Notes: generated from the sequence alone by a model not told the origin. A stretch of DNA of 64,000 bases from Blastocystis hominis (GCF_000151665.1 NW_013171833.1:1-64000), one strand, 5' to 3'. Shown: positions 8,534 through 20,519, counted from the stretch's first letter. A program made the numbers and translations.

Positions 8534-11500
8534 TTACATCGATAGAACTACAAGTAATTCACGCAATCTCATTCTAACAATAGGAACGCATTTCAAAACA
8601 TCCTCAAAACGTGTCTTCGCTTTTCGTTTTCTGCGAATGCTAAGCTCGTCCTCGAGCACAAGTCCTCCCGACAGATCAATTAATCGTTGTAACAAATGAC
8701 ACAATAAAAGATCCATTTGGGAGCAGGTCTCCAATACTTTCTCATCGAGTGCCGTCAAATCCTACCCCATTAAATCTCATTTTTGGAACTACTTTCGATT
8801 CATCTTTCAGGCAATCCGGAGCAAGCGCAAAGATTTCTCCCGCCAAAGCGAAGAATGAGTCATCCGCAGAGCCACACGCCCATAGCGACTCGAGAAGCTG
8901 CTGGACGGGAGTCACTATATGGATTGTGCTCAGCACTTCCATTTTATCGACCTCGGGAATGATGGGTTTCTATTCTGAAACAGTTGGTGGTGCATACAAG
9001 ATACTGCAGCGCGAAGTCTGAGAGCGTGTGAGTGGTTGGATCGATCGGAATCGGACGAACCGTATCAACGTTCAGATAATTGAGTGACTAAACGGTATGA
9101 TTGAATGATTCGACAACGCTATTGATGAATTCGGTGTAGCATTCTTGATCGAACGCGCTTAGATATTGGTTAATGTAGGAAGCGAACTTGTTGATCTGGT
9201 GGCTGATGAGATAGCTTCGCTCCTTCAGGAACTGCGAATCTTCGATGAACTGCTCGAGCTCGAAAGAGCACGCAATAATGAGACGCATTATATGTACTGG
9301 CTGCATGATAAACCATTCTCGAGTTAAAAAATAATACCTGCGATTCCCCGATGCCGAAAAAGATTCGGATGTAATCCAGCTCGATTTGAGGCTCGTCGTC
9401 CGAATGGAATATAAATAAATTTGTTAAGAAGTCCAGCTGCACGGAAATCCCAGCGGGAATCGTTCCCAGAATGATAATAGCAGGCTTTTCGCCGCCCTGT
9501 CTCTCTCGACAATTCTGGATTGTGGCTTGAAACTCCTGCAGCGTGCGAACACCGAAGATGCTTTCAACTCAATCACCGATCAAAAAAATACCAGAACACA
9601 TCAAACCCGCACAGCGTAAAGTATTTCTCCAAGTACTGACAGCACCGAATCGACTTCGCGTAGACTCCGAAAAACTCCGTTTTCAAGTCCTACACATAAA
9701 GAAGAAGCCGAACGTCCAACCTGCCGCATGCTTTTCATCACATACTCCATCACCAGAACCTTTCCAGACGCTTTCCGAAAGCTTTCCGTCCATTTCTCTT
9801 CGCGAATGCACGCCAGCGACTCCGAACACCCAGACAAAAACGGATGCGTGTAGATTCGAATCATCTCCAGATAACTGCTCATCAGCACGTCGTTAAACAG
9901 CGATTCCTTCTTTCGAGACGTCAGAAGAAATCCCCAGCGAGCCCAGAGAGAGTGGAAACAGTTCGCTTGGACGGCTGTGACTGGACACAGAAGCAGCGTT
10001 TCCAGAAGGAAACCGCTGCGATGCGTTCGCTCTTCGAAGGACATGGAGATAAAGGACGGAATATCGTCCGCCAGACAGTGTTCCGCCAGACTATTCGTGT
10101 TGAATCCATGGTACAAATCGCGGAGAAACTCCTGATTGCTTTCCTTGCCGCGGGAAATCTCTTCGCCGTTGTAGTACGGAATCAGGATATCGCAGAGCTC
10201 GATGAACGGAACCGAAATGTCGAGGAGCGGCGAGTCCATTGGCCACAGAAGAAACACAAAAATCGGTCTGTTGAGTTACGAAGCATATCAAGAAAACTCC
10301 CACTTCATTTCCATGATGCGACCGAAAACGTCGCGCAATTCGCGTGCAGAATGATTGGCTCTCAACAGCTGGCTTCCGCGGCTTGAAATCAAACCAGTCG
10401 ATCGGAACGTACTTGAAGAGATCGTCGCCGATCACGAGCGACACGCTGATCTCGCGAAGATACGACATATCCAGCATGTTTTTGGCGCGGAACGCAGAGA
10501 GCGTCATCACCACCACGTTGAACTCGCCGTAATACACCGACTTCAAGTCTCCGAAATAATTGGCCCACTGAATCCGACGGTCGCTCGGAGAGTCTATTCG
10601 TAAATGAAAAAAGAATGAAGCAGCACTGCTCAGCACCGCGATTTTGAGCTTGGTGAACGTGTGGAGCGTGTCGAGCCAGGAATCCAGCGTGTCCAGAGAG
10701 CAGAGAAGCAAAATGGGACCACGCAGCCGGTTGCTGGCGAAGAGATGATGAACGACGCAGGCTGCAACGCGTTTCTGACCTGCGTGCGCATTCGCGAATA
10801 AATGAGCGACTTGATACTTGTCGAGAGACTCCAAAACGCGCAGAATTCGCTCGTTCTAGAGATGAGAAAATGCTGGATTCAGGCATGCCTCGTAGAGACT
10901 AACGAATTTGGAGTGGCCTTGATGGAGTTCGTCGCTTTCATACTGGTATTCCTGCAGACTCGACTGCGTAGAAGGCAGTTCCAGCTCTTTAAATTCGCTT
11001 CGCTTCTCCGAGAGCTGCACAATGTGATCGACTTGGTCCACTTCGCGCTCTTCTCGCTCCAACATTTCGGGGCCAGTCGGAAGCAAACTCAGCGAATAGC
11101 CCGACATGGAAGTCGAAAAGCCGCCAGCAAACCAGCAGCTCGATTTGCTAACGTCCCTGCCTCGGTCGATATCGTTCGGCCAAAGTCGACAGCGCGGACA
11201 GAACCACGTTCCCTTTGCTCAACGCAGCAAGCCAATCGTACCGTCGGCAGTTCTGTGATGGGCGGATCTACGCAGCAGAAATGATACGACGTGTTGCACT
11301 GGTCGCAGAGAATCAGCTGCGACTACACTCGATCTTTCTTCCCAATTCCCACGTTCCGCTCTCTGTGACAAGCCGCGCAATCGTCGTTGCGATCCGTCGT
11401 GCTGATCACCACGCTGTACGGCAGAAACAGCGGCGAGAACTCTTGATAATAATGCTGTTCCTAGCGTTCAGCGGCTCTCTCTCGTTTCTCACTTCTGCAA

Positions 11501-13343
11501 TATTCAGCACGTGCTTCCAGAGAGACGAAAACAGCAACTGGGCGTTGAAGTAGTCGCGAAGCTCCTTCTCGCCGTGATTCCGCATTCGACTCTGCGGAAT
11601 CCACTGCGCCTCCATCAGCGATCCCTCGTCCCACAGCACCAACACATCGATGGACCCATCGAACGCGTATCTATTCGACTTCAGTCCCAAATCGCCTACT
11701 TTCGATACACCACCGCATAGATATGGCTTTCCTTCGGATGCGGATTGCTTTGAAACACAAGCTACACTCAACACACACCGATTCCCCCACCACTTGCGGC
11801 AAACAATGCCAATTCAAGTCTTCCGATGCTTGCAATCCCTGGTTTCCGCGATACTTTCGGATCTCTCCGCTTTCGATGAGCCCGCTATTCGTCGGCGTAT
11901 TCAAAATATCCGCTTCTGGCCGATTCCATCGCATGTTCTTTCGAACCAAATAGTCCCTCAATCGCAGCGAAAACAGCTCTTGGCGGTATTTCAGCGTGTG
12001 GCGTCCCGTTGCGGGATCGAATCGCACGACATACATCATCACCCATTTTCGGCGGATCGGAGAAAACACATCGACGTTTTTATTGGCTAAGCAGAACGAG
12101 CAGATCCACGGCTCGGGCTGTTTGTACCGCCAGGAGGTCGCGGGAGAGGGATAGAACCGCCCCCAGCCACATCGATCGTGAAAGGATTTGCCGCAGAGCG
12201 AGCAGGAGAGCGTGATGGACGGATTGGTGGTGAGGGGAAGCGAGCAGAACGCGCAGAGCGGCTGGGGATGAGGAAGAAAAAAGGATAAGAACGCGATGGT
12301 GTGGATTGTCGTAGATGATATCGATGGTGTGAGATCGCATGTTTCGCTGACTAGAAGTTGAGTGAGAGTAGTGAGCGCACTTGGCATCGTCGCCTTCGGA
12401 CACGCGACGCCTTTTTCGACCGGAGGAACCCATGTAAGTTTTTTCAACAACAGCGTTATTGTCATTGCTATTGTTATTGTTATTGCTATTACTATTGTTA
12501 TTGCTATTGTTATTACCATTGCTTTTGCTATTGCTATTACTATTGCTTTTGCTATTGCTTTTGCTTTTGTTTTTGTTTTTGTTTTTGTTGTCGCTTTTGT
12601 TTTTGTTCTTGTTCTTGTTGTCGTTTTGGGTAGAATCTATTTCGTCTTCCTCGTCTTCCTTCATTTTCTCTTTCTTCTTCTCCTTCTCCTTCTCTTTCTC
12701 CTTCTCCTTCTCTTTCTCTTTCTCTTTCTCTTTCTCTTTCTCTTTCTCTTTCTCTTTCTCTTTCTCTTTCTCTTTCTCTTTCTCTTTCTCTTTCTCTTTC
12801 TCTTTCTCTTTCTCCTTCTCTATCTCTTTCTCTTTCTCCTTCTGCTTCCTTCCTTCTGTTCCTTTCACTTGTTCATTGTCCTTCTTTTCTCCTTCCTTCT
12901 CCTTTCCAAATACCACGTTGAATGCATTAAATTTGGGTTTGATTTCAATCAGCTTTTCTTGTTTAATCTCAGCAACATCGGAATTCTCTATAAATCAAGT
13001 CGAGAAAGGGGCAATCACTCTTATTCATCAGATTCTTGAAAATATATATATTATTTGATCTAGCATACATCAATAGATTCTCCATCGAGATATCATGAAA
13101 AAATACGGGTTTAGCCTTCAGTTTAGAGAGTTCCTGCTTATAAACGACCACAAATTCACGTTCTTCTGGAGAGACCAACTCTAAGAGATCCGAACTGACA
13201 ATCTGGCTCTGATTTGCCAAAAGATTTAAATAGTATATCTCTGCTTCATAGTCTATGCCATAATTCAAATAATCCAGCGTTACGAGCACAATTGTTCGAT
13301 GAAATATAACGAATCCACCTAAATACCTACAATGCAACGTCAA
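8534..13343 (-). CDS. Degenerate CHD/Mi-2-like chromatin remodeler with two PHD fingers
   Basis: Sixteen or so introns of 28-37 nt, one of them GC-AG (near 10854-10886), join many short frames into one protein. Order: an N-terminal segment ([15 protein letters not shown]...); a long Lys-Glu run (12.66-12.86 kb) then Ser/Asn runs; PHD1 (CAFC...CSLC...FHDRC...WICSFC); a [18 protein letters not shown] segment like a CHD chromo region; PHD2 (CAAC...CDQC...YHFCC...WFCPRC); and a SNF2-type two-lobe ATPase. The ATPase is recognisable but eroded: motif I reads AHAGQKR instead of GxGKT, motif II GDDL instead of DEAH, and motif [11 protein letters not shown] lacks the second Arg of RxxR. A nuclear histone-binding, catalytically dead protein is inferred. 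The first exon is unresolved; 13343 is only the 5' limit of the last exon I can follow. Confidence 0.75.
12455..12620. repeat. Short-unit repeat encoding Asn/Ser/Lys runs
   Basis: Degenerate TTATTG, TTTTGC and TTTTTG units inside the remodeler gene, read on the minus strand as NSN and KNK runs. Confidence 0.8.
12660..12860. repeat. (TCTTTC)n run encoding (Lys-Glu)n
   Basis: A nearly pure hexamer array of about 200 bp within the remodeler gene. On the minus strand it gives KEKEKE, a charged linker or single alpha-helix. It is likely length-variable. Confidence 0.9.
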
Positions 13344-13553
13344 TAGCGTATCTTACTATAGCATATCGTTTTACAGAAAAGGATGAATTGATTCTAGTAA
13401 TCAACAGCAGCCAAAAAGACACCTACGAAACAAGCACAGGAATGTTGCGTTCAATGCAATAAAGTATGACCTCTTTATTATTCATGAACAGTGGAAGAAA
13501 TTAAAGTTCAACCCTCTGAGGCAGATCGAGAAATCTGTCCTTCCCAAGTGTAA

Positions 13554-13561
13554 AACAAACA
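13554..13561 (-). promoter_or_regulatory. TGTTTGTT poly(A) motif of the ARS2 gene
   Basis: TGTTTGTT on the minus strand lies 4 nt after the position where cleavage would turn TAT T into TAT TAA, ending ARS2. No genomic in-frame stop comes before it. Confidence 0.65.
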
Positions 13562-13565
13562 ACGC

Positions 13566-15350
13566 AATAGTGAGACTTACTCGTCTTCGGGTCATCAATA
13601 ATCGGAACGATTTTCGTCTTATCATTCAAGTACATGTCCTTCGAAATCTCCTTCAGCACTCTCTACACCTCATTCCTCTCCTTCTTCCCCACATCCAACA
13701 CAACTCCCTCCACCTTCTCATTATGATAATTTCGAATATGATTCTCCAGCGTTTCCTGCGTCTCGAACTCCTTTCCGCACACCTCGCAATTCCAATTTTC
13801 CTCCTTTCGCTCCAAACTCTTCAACAGCTCAGGAATACTCTCTCGAATCGCCTTCTCCTGCTTCAGCGCCTCCGTCTCCTCCTCCAGCTTTCCTCGCACC
13901 GTCTCCTTCTCCTTTTCCACGATGAAACGCCCCACCGATTCGCGGTGGTTTCGCACCCAGTCCAGATCCGACTGCGACGGATTGCCGTTTCGCCCGCCGG
14001 ACCGAATCATGTCACGGCCGAATTTCTATTCGAACACCGACGAAACTCCCCACCTGCAGCGAAATTCCGAAGTCTTCGTCCTCGGCCACCCGCCAATAAT
14101 CGAAGCCAAAAACATGCCGGAGAAACCACGCGACGACATACACGCAGTCCACGTCGGTGGTGTCGGGACGCACTTCTTTCAGCATTGTCAGGCAGGGCTC
14201 CATGGACACGTCCACCTCCTACCATCGAATTCGATTCGAACTCGCTACCCAGAACGACTCCAACGCGCGCAGCGCCTTCAAACTCAGCGACACGTCCTCC
14301 GCGACGGATTCGGCCGTGTTCAGAACCGCGGGAATGCACGATGCCTGCTTGAAGGAGGACTGCAGCGAGCAGTTCAGCTTCATTCGGCCCTTTTCTCGCG
14401 TGATCGGATCGATCAAAAACTCCGTGCCCTTGCTGAGCTCCTCCACGATCTTCTCCGCAGATTCCGCCGTGGCGGTGCACACCCAAGCGGCGCGGTACAG
14501 TCCGGAGGGCGGGCAGATCAACGGGTGGCCGACGTAGACGGCTTGGACGCCTTCGTGGGCAGAAAGAAGCGATCGGAACTCGGCGCGGGAGCAGCCGTAG
14601 GGAAGATTGTCGATGAAGCTACGCGATGAGGCCTGTCGGCCGCTGAGACATGCAGTGCGAGTCGATGTCGTCTTGCAGACGGCGCTGGAAGGGGGAGCTG
14701 CTCTCGCCCTACCCTTGAAAAGGGGAAACGGGGAAACCTCGGTGAGGATTTGGCCGGTGGCGATGAATTCGCTGAGACGACGATGAAGAGAGTGGATTTC
14801 CTCGTACCGCTCGCGGAGACGCTGCTGGATGCGGGTCGGCACGTATTTCTCTTGCATCCATTCTTCGTGGCAGTGGGCGTCGAACACGCGATTCGCAACT
14901 TCTTCGTCGTAACGCTTCATTTCACTGGGTGACACTCGATAATCGAATTGGTACTTTAGATAGCCTCTGCGGGCTGCTTCGGGCGTAATGCTATTGCTTT
15001 GGCGTCGGATATACTCCTTGAATGTTAATCGGGCGTTGGTATCGGCTAGGATAATGTGGGGAATGCTCCGCTCCTTATCTTCTGCGGGATAATGACGCTA
15101 CTTCTCACAAAGAAAAGGAAAACTCGACATGATGGTGAGGACGTCTCCGATCATCGCCATGTCCGTGCGACCGACTGTACTCACGGCGGTGAGCGCTATC
15201 CCTAGATTCAAAACGACCAAGGGAACAAACCCAGAATCACTCTCGCTGCTGGAACCACTCGTATCTCGGTCACGACTTCGACTAGAAATCAACAAAAACA
15301 ATTGGAAAGTCACGAGCGTTTTCTTCCTTCCGAACTATTGCTGGGAATTC
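13566..15350 (-). CDS. ARS2/SERRATE homologue (nuclear RNA-processing factor)
   Basis: Eight short introns (28-32 nt) join an Arg/Ser/His-rich N-terminus (RSRDRDTSGSSSESDSG) to the family's helical region (LTFKEYIRRQSNSITPEAA, then EEWMQEKYVP), an RRM-like part (FIDNLPYGCSRAEFRSLL), the CVYVVAWFLRHVFGFDYW region and a C2H2-type finger (WNCEVCGKEFETQETLENHIRNYH). ARS2 binds the nuclear cap complex and directs transcripts to export, processing or decay. The initiator is unresolved: the first mapped exon begins beyond 15314 and the upstream frame has no clean ATG near it. No genomic stop lies between the family end and the TGTTTGTT motif, so TAA is probably completed by polyadenylation after 13566. 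Confidence 0.8.
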
Positions 15351-15356
15351 TGGCAT

Positions 15357-15830
15357 TTACAATCAAACAAATAAGTGTACAAAATATCGCGGCCAAAAGC
15401 GTCCTTAATGTACTTCTTTCCTTCTTCTTCCTATTTGTGATTCTACTTTCAAATTCATGCCATTTGGGAATCAGACCAAGCAAATCACGCAAATATTTGG
15501 GGAATCGATGAGAATGGCAAAAACACCCCGACTTTTGGAATTTGCACATCCGCGGTTTTTTGCTGCTTTTTCATTTTCATTCTAAGTAATAGTGCAGACA
15601 TGACAATTAAACACAAAGAAGAAATTTGTACACTGTTTAGGTTAGGATTGATTGTAGTTATTACAGAACTGGGAGACAACAAAGTGATGAAGCAAGCTGT
15701 GGACAATGTTTTCATCGATGTATACGCTATCTCGAGCGACCTGATTGCTAGGCCTTCACTGAAAACGAAGTCAAGCCCAATTTTGTATACGACGGTTTGC
15801 TCTACATAGTCAGATTGATCTAGTATCTTT
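15357..15830 (-). other. Unresolved region, possible small gene upstream of ARS2
   Basis: Minus-strand frames with plausible short introns give hydrophobic pieces (SSLCLIVMSALLLRMKMKK) followed by KYLRDLLGLIPKW and a Lys-rich stretch then LLAAIFCTLICLIV. This could be a small membrane protein whose 3' end overlaps the ARS2 leader. I could not fit a full exon structure or a family. Confidence 0.25.
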
Positions 15831-16182
15831 TCATGATCGTATCTAACCGATTCCAGTGTGTGTTGTGGATTTGCTAGTTATTTCATGTACAAGGACTTTT
15901 TCTCCGGAAAAGTAATGATCTTGATATTGTGCATTCTGTATTGAATCGGTTGGTGGATCACTGCTAGGTACTATGTTCTGTGTGGAGTGGATTACATCAT
16001 TAACTTCTTCCTGATCCGAGATTGTTTCCTCATTGGATCCCTGCCCTCCGTACCTTCCAAAATTGGCTGTTCATTCGTAGGGAAGCAAGTATTGTGGAGC
16101 GACCGATTTCCGTGTGTCGTCGGTGAGCGGTTTTGGAGAGCCCCAGTCGCTTTTCGTCCCTTATTTTAACTCTAGATATACA

Positions 16183-16362
16183 ATGACGGTGTCTGCTCAG
16201 CTGGGTTCGCAGAGAGTGGTCTACACCTACACGAAGCCCATCGCCAATTTCTTCGAGAAGAGCGGCCTGCTGCGAAGCGACATTGTGTCCAGCGAGACCA
16301 AGCAGATCATGGAGGCCTTCCGAACGCTGCTCAAAGAGACGCACGCGAAGAAGTCCGACTAA
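16183..16362 (+). CDS. Small hypothetical protein, 59 aa
   Basis: ATG at 16183 follows a TAG (a possible intron or leader acceptor) by 9 nt and opens a 59-aa frame (MTVSAQLGSQRVVYTYTKP...) ending AKKSD-TAA. The composition is protein-like, with balanced charge and a helix-forming C-terminal half (SSETKQIMEAFRTLLKE). There is no signal peptide and no recognised family. It may have an upstream exon around 16.0-16.15 kb. It converges on the MECR gene, whose stop is 130 bp away. Confidence 0.45.
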   Translation: MTVSAQLGSQRVVYTYTKPIANFFEKSGLLRSDIVSSETKQIMEAFRTLLKETHAKKSD

Positions 16363-16491
16363 TCGAGGAGCAACTCGTATCAGGGTATTTGTATGAAGCG
16401 GAACCGATTGATTGATTGATTGATTGGAAGTGTGGTTTCGGTCTTTGTTGCACAAACACGCCACAATTGTGATTGGAATTAAACGAAACGC

Positions 16492-17711
16492 TTACTGGTC
16501 CATCGACTGAACATAAGTCTGGAAACACGGGCAGAGATGAGTGAGCGGCAGCTTCTCCAGCTCCGAGAACTGCGTCTTCTTCACGCCCAGATGCAATTTA
16601 TCGCTCTTCACCAGCTCCGCCAGCTCGTCCACCATGCTCTTCACGTCCTGCACGCTGGCTCCGCTCAGCCACTCGTTCATATTGAATCCCTTCAAACAGA
16701 TATCGCCACTCATCAGCATCGACGCGCTCACCGAGAACGGGCTCTGCGTCGTCTCGTTGTACGTGACCACCACTCCCTTTCTACGCGTCGCGCCCCCTCC
16801 CCTTCCCTACCGCAGCTGCGCGCTCATTCCCGTCATCACCGCGCCGCCGCGCGCGTTCAGAACCAGTGTCGGAGCGGGCAGGTCGCTCAGGATCTTCTGG
16901 AAGTCCTACGCCTCGCGCGGCTCCGTCGCTCCTACATTGCTCTGCAGCTGCGACTCGCGGATCACCACGTCGCCGCCGACCTGGTTCGCGGGCTGGCAGA
17001 GGTCGTTCTTGCCCTTGCCGCAGTCCTTCACCACGTTCACCGTCTTGATGCCGCGAGCCTTGCACAGCTCGATCACGGCCAGACCCACCGTCGAGGAGGC
17101 GTCGTTCTGGAGCACCACGTCGCCGCTCTTCAGAGACACGAAGTCGTTGAGGAGGCGGTAGGCAATACCCGCAGAATTCAGAAGAACCGAGCAGGACTCG
17201 GCAGACAGACCTTCCGGCACGGGCAGAACGTCGTTCTCGGAAACGACCATTTGCTCGGCCCAGGTTCCTATGCGATAAGCGCGGATATCCATTACGAACC
17301 CTTGTAGGGACGGATCAGCATCACGGTATCTTTCTCCTTGAGAGAAGACACCTGCTCGCCGACCTTCTGGACGACTCCCACTCCTTCGTTTCCTCCGATC
17401 ATGGGGAAAGTGAAGGGCTGCGGATTCTTACCAAGAACCTAAGATTGACTAATTCAAACGACTCTTCTTACAACATCCATATCATATCGCGAAAGAGAGG
17501 AAACGAGCATCTGGAGCTGAACATCATTCTTAGAAACGTCCTTCAATTGGACCTTTTGTCTTCTAATCGGATCACGTAATTCTGTCAATTCAAACCTCAA
17601 AACATTCGTCGGGTTTCCGTACTTCTGGAAAACCGCAGCATTTACAGTGCCAGCAAAGCGGCAAAGAGACGGTTTAAGCATAGAGTTCTTGAGAACAGCA
17701 ATCGCGGCCAT
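16492..17711 (-). CDS. MECR: Mitochondrial trans-2-enoyl-CoA/ACP reductase
   Basis: Four introns (30-33 nt) split a medium-chain zinc-independent oxidoreductase of about 360 aa. It starts MAAIAVLKNSMLKPSLCRFAG, a likely organelle-targeting segment. Next come the GroES-like part (PMIGGNEGVGVVQKVGEQV), GTWAEQMVVSENDVLPVPEGLS, and a Rossmann domain with DVVLQNDASSTVGLAVIELC, where family members have a similar N-x-SxVG loop. The C-terminus has GGAVMTGMSAQLRKGVVVTYNE and HLGVKKTQFSELEKL. The enzyme does the last reduction of mitochondrial type II fatty acid synthesis. It is transcribed divergently from the KH gene, 128 bp away. Confidence 0.85.
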
Positions 17712-17839
17712 ATTGAGCTCAAATACGTTGATATTAGTGAGAAAACAATACTTGTTTCTCCTTTCATTTGGGACACGTTGCCCCGAATCTGGCCCTATTT
17801 CTATCTCTCTCAAGGGATCTTAGAAACTCAGAAAGTGCA

Positions 17840-19039
17840 ATGAATTACGGACAGCTTCCCAGCAATCTCCGCAAGCGTCCGTATGATATGGAGGGAGATC
17901 CACAGCTCGCTTCCTCTTCATTCACCCCCGAACCCATGTTTTTACGTATTCTTGCAAACGAGCGAAGTTTGGCTTCCATCATGATACGAGGGAAAACCTT
18001 TATTAGTGATCTTATGGTATGTCAGTTGTTTGTAGTTAACATTTTTAGGATCATTTCAATGTGAAAATCAATATTTCAAACGACCCATCTGTATTCAAAG
18101 GAACAAATGAGCGCTGTGTAACAATTAGTGGTTCTACGAAGAATATTTGCAATTCAATTAGCCAGATATTGGGGGTACTCCCTAACAAGGGCGATGGTCA
18201 ACCGGATTCCCAATACTCGGAGCAAATCATCATTCCCTGGAGTAGTGCCGGAAAGTTGATCGGGAAGGTTGGCTCGAACGTCAAACGACTGAACGACGAG
18301 TATCATGTTGAAGTAGATTCGTTTTTTCGTCCGTGTTACGCAGATTCGCATTTCATCCGATACCGAATCGCCTTCAGACCGTCGAAATCGTTCTGTGCTG
18401 ATTATCGGCAGTCCCGAGAATGTTACGCAAGCCAGCCACTACATCAAAGATTTCACGGGTGGAAACAGCATCGAGAACTACCCCGGCGATCTTTCCATTC
18501 GCATGTTCGTCCCCATCCAAGCCTTCTACCGTCTGTGTCCGCAAGACAGTTCGAAGTCCTACATTCAGGGCAAGTTCCCCTCCGTTGTCATCACTCCTTC
18601 GCCCGACATCTCCGCCTGCACCGGCTTTTCGACGCGAGGAGTGGATTTGGCGGGGCCGGGCGGCGCAGTCGCCGACGCCAAACGACAGATCGAGTCGATG
18701 GTTCGCGACTGGGTGGTTCACCACGAGATCGTAGCCCTGCGAGAGGATCTGTGAGCGTAGGATCCGCACGTCGTGCTGCTGAAATTGATCCTCAGTACTC
18801 CTATTGTGAACTCGGTGATCGGGAAGAAGGGCAGCAATCTGCAGCGATTTCTAACGGAGTTCAACTGCCATGTCTATGCTCCTATCGTGGGTGGGCACCA
18901 CACCACGAGCTCGGATGGCTATTTGTATATCGAAGGTGTGGCGGAGAGCATTGTGCGCTGCATTGAAGATATTCTCGGACTGGTCTCGCCCTATCCGCTC
19001 AATAAGAAGACCACCGCTGATCTGAACTTTATATCCTAA
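17840..19039 (+). CDS. KH-domain RNA-binding protein
   Basis: Start ATG 17840 (MNYGQLPSNLRKRPYDMEG). Three introns (32, 31 and 30 nt) are needed; the last removes two in-frame stops near 18751-18770. At least two clear KH units are visible: QIIIPWSSAGKLIGKVGSNV with the GxxG loop GKVG and VLIIGSPENVTQASHYI after it, and KLILSTPIVNSVIGKKGSNL with GKKG and YLYIEGVAESIVRCIEDIL after it. Eroded units lie between and before them. KH proteins bind single-stranded RNA, but the target cannot be told. The next gene downstream also carries a KH domain and starts about 15 bp after this stop, so the two may be an old tandem pair. Confidence 0.8.
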
Positions 19040-19053
19040 GCAAGAAGGAATGA

Positions 19054-20209
19054 ATGAATCGATGGTTGGTGGTTCTTAACGATTCACTTGAAATCTTCCA
19101 GTGAAACTCCCTCCACGGGCGTTTCTGCGACCCATGGAGCCGGTGCGGGCGCTGGCTTCGTGAATGGATCGACCATCCGTCGTGCCTTCGCATCGCATTC
19201 AAGCGTAGATCCGCCCAGCAGCGTTCCTTTCACTTCTCCTCCCGCTTCCACTGCTTCTACTGCTTCCACAGTTTCCACGATCCCCACGATCCCCACGATT
19301 CCTTCCACTCTTCCATCATCCGCTTCCACTTCATTGCCTGGTTCCATCGCTCCCAACAAATCGCTTCTGGACATTTCCATCGCTCCGTTGGCTCCGTTGG
19401 CTCCGTTGGCTTCTTCAGCGGCTCCTTCAGCGGCTTCTTCAGCGGCTTCTTTGGCTCCGTTGGCTCCCTCAACCTCCTCAACGGTCCCTTCGACTTCGAT
19501 TTCCGCCTCGGCCTCTGCGTCCCTTCCCTCCTCCACTCCCATTCCTCCCTCTTCTTCTTCTTCTTCTTCTTCTTCCACTTCCGTCCCAGCCCCCGTTTCC
19601 ACCTCCGAGAATCGACCCTCATCGCAGCCCTCCGCCTTCCCCGCCGCGGCTCCTCCCTACCTCTCTCCGGACCACCCCGCCTTCTACATGCAGCGCCCGC
19701 TCTTTCCCTCCCCCAACGCCTCCTTCTTCCCCGACCCGCTCGCCCTTCCTCCCTTTGTCGACAACCCCGCCGTCAACTCCTTCCGCAGCCCCGCGGGACC
19801 CGCCTCCTCCGCCCCCATGGCTTCAATGGGTCCAATGGGTCCAATGGGTCCAATGGGTCCAATGGCTTCAATGGGTCCAGTGGGTCCGGTGGGTCCGGTA
19901 GGTCCGGTGGGCGCGTTCAATTACCCGCTCGGCCAGCCGCTGCTCCGGAAGTACCAGGCGAAGCCAGCGCCGCCAGGAACGCAGTACACTTACATCAGCG
20001 GGCAGCCGTCGAAGGGGCAGGTGACGATCGGGATCCCGTGCTCGCTGTGCGGGGGCGTGCTGGGGAGGAAGGGGAACAACCTGCGCTTCATCAACCAGAG
20101 CACGCTGTGCACGATCTCGCTGCAGAGACGCGAAGATGTGCCCGAGGGCAAGTTCTATCGCGAGGCGGTCATTACGGGGTCGCCGAAGGGCATCGAGCGA
20201 GCTGTGTAG
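19054..20209 (+). CDS. Pro/Ser-rich protein with C-terminal KH domain
   Basis: A proposed start at 19054 (MNR) and a 37-nt intron (19065-19101) lead into a long frame. It has a Ser/Thr/Ala/Pro-rich region of about 200 residues, a tandem GPM/GPV repeat (19819-19910) and a KH domain (IGIPCSLCGGVLGRKGNNL, loop GRKG; then YREAVITGSPKGIERAV). An in-frame TAG at 20207-20209 follows exactly at the end of the KH fold, but the same frame stays open for another 63 codons (ALEERVTRRRLIHLFINLP...). TAG is taken as the stop; it could instead be a nonsense change or a readthrough site. The start is uncertain. A Glu-rich frame on the other strand is a shadow of the Ser/Pro repeats. Confidence 0.6.
19819..19910. 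repeat. 9-bp minisatellite in KH gene
   Basis: Tandem GGTCCAATG / GGTCCGGTG units encode GPMGPM then GPVGPV. A trinucleotide TCT run sits in the same gene near 19551-19575. Confidence 0.85.
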
Positions 20210-20491
20210 GCCTTGGAGGAGAGGGTGACGCGAAGGAGACTGATTCATCTCTTTATAAATCTACCGGCTTCCGATATTCAGGCACTGACCCAGGTGCCGT
20301 TTTCACAGAATACCGACCTGCAATGTTTCCTTTACTATTACCCTAGCTCGATGGACATTCCTCAGAAGGACACGCCTCCGAGGGAAGCACAACCATAACG
20401 CCTGTTTTTGAAAGACGATGTTGATGATGATGGATTTTATTTTTGATAGGACTTAGTAAGTCATCGGCAAAGTTTGTACCATGTTTGAAGC

Positions 20492-20499
20492 AACAAACA
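20492..20499 (-). promoter_or_regulatory. TGTTTGTT poly(A) motif of the V-ATPase e gene
   Basis: TGTTTGTT on the minus strand, about 20 nt past the stop. Confidence 0.55.
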
Positions 20500-20519
20500 C
20501 GAAATATAGGGCACAATTC

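Noticed and set aside
12362-13058. Plus-strand frames rich in Phe/Leu/Ser across the TCTTTC repeat
   Set aside because: They are translations of the microsatellite opposite the Lys-Glu run of the remodeler gene.
19084-19622. Minus-strand Glu-rich frames opposite the Ser/Pro region
   Set aside because: They are shadows of the repeats; the plus frame leads into a clear KH domain.
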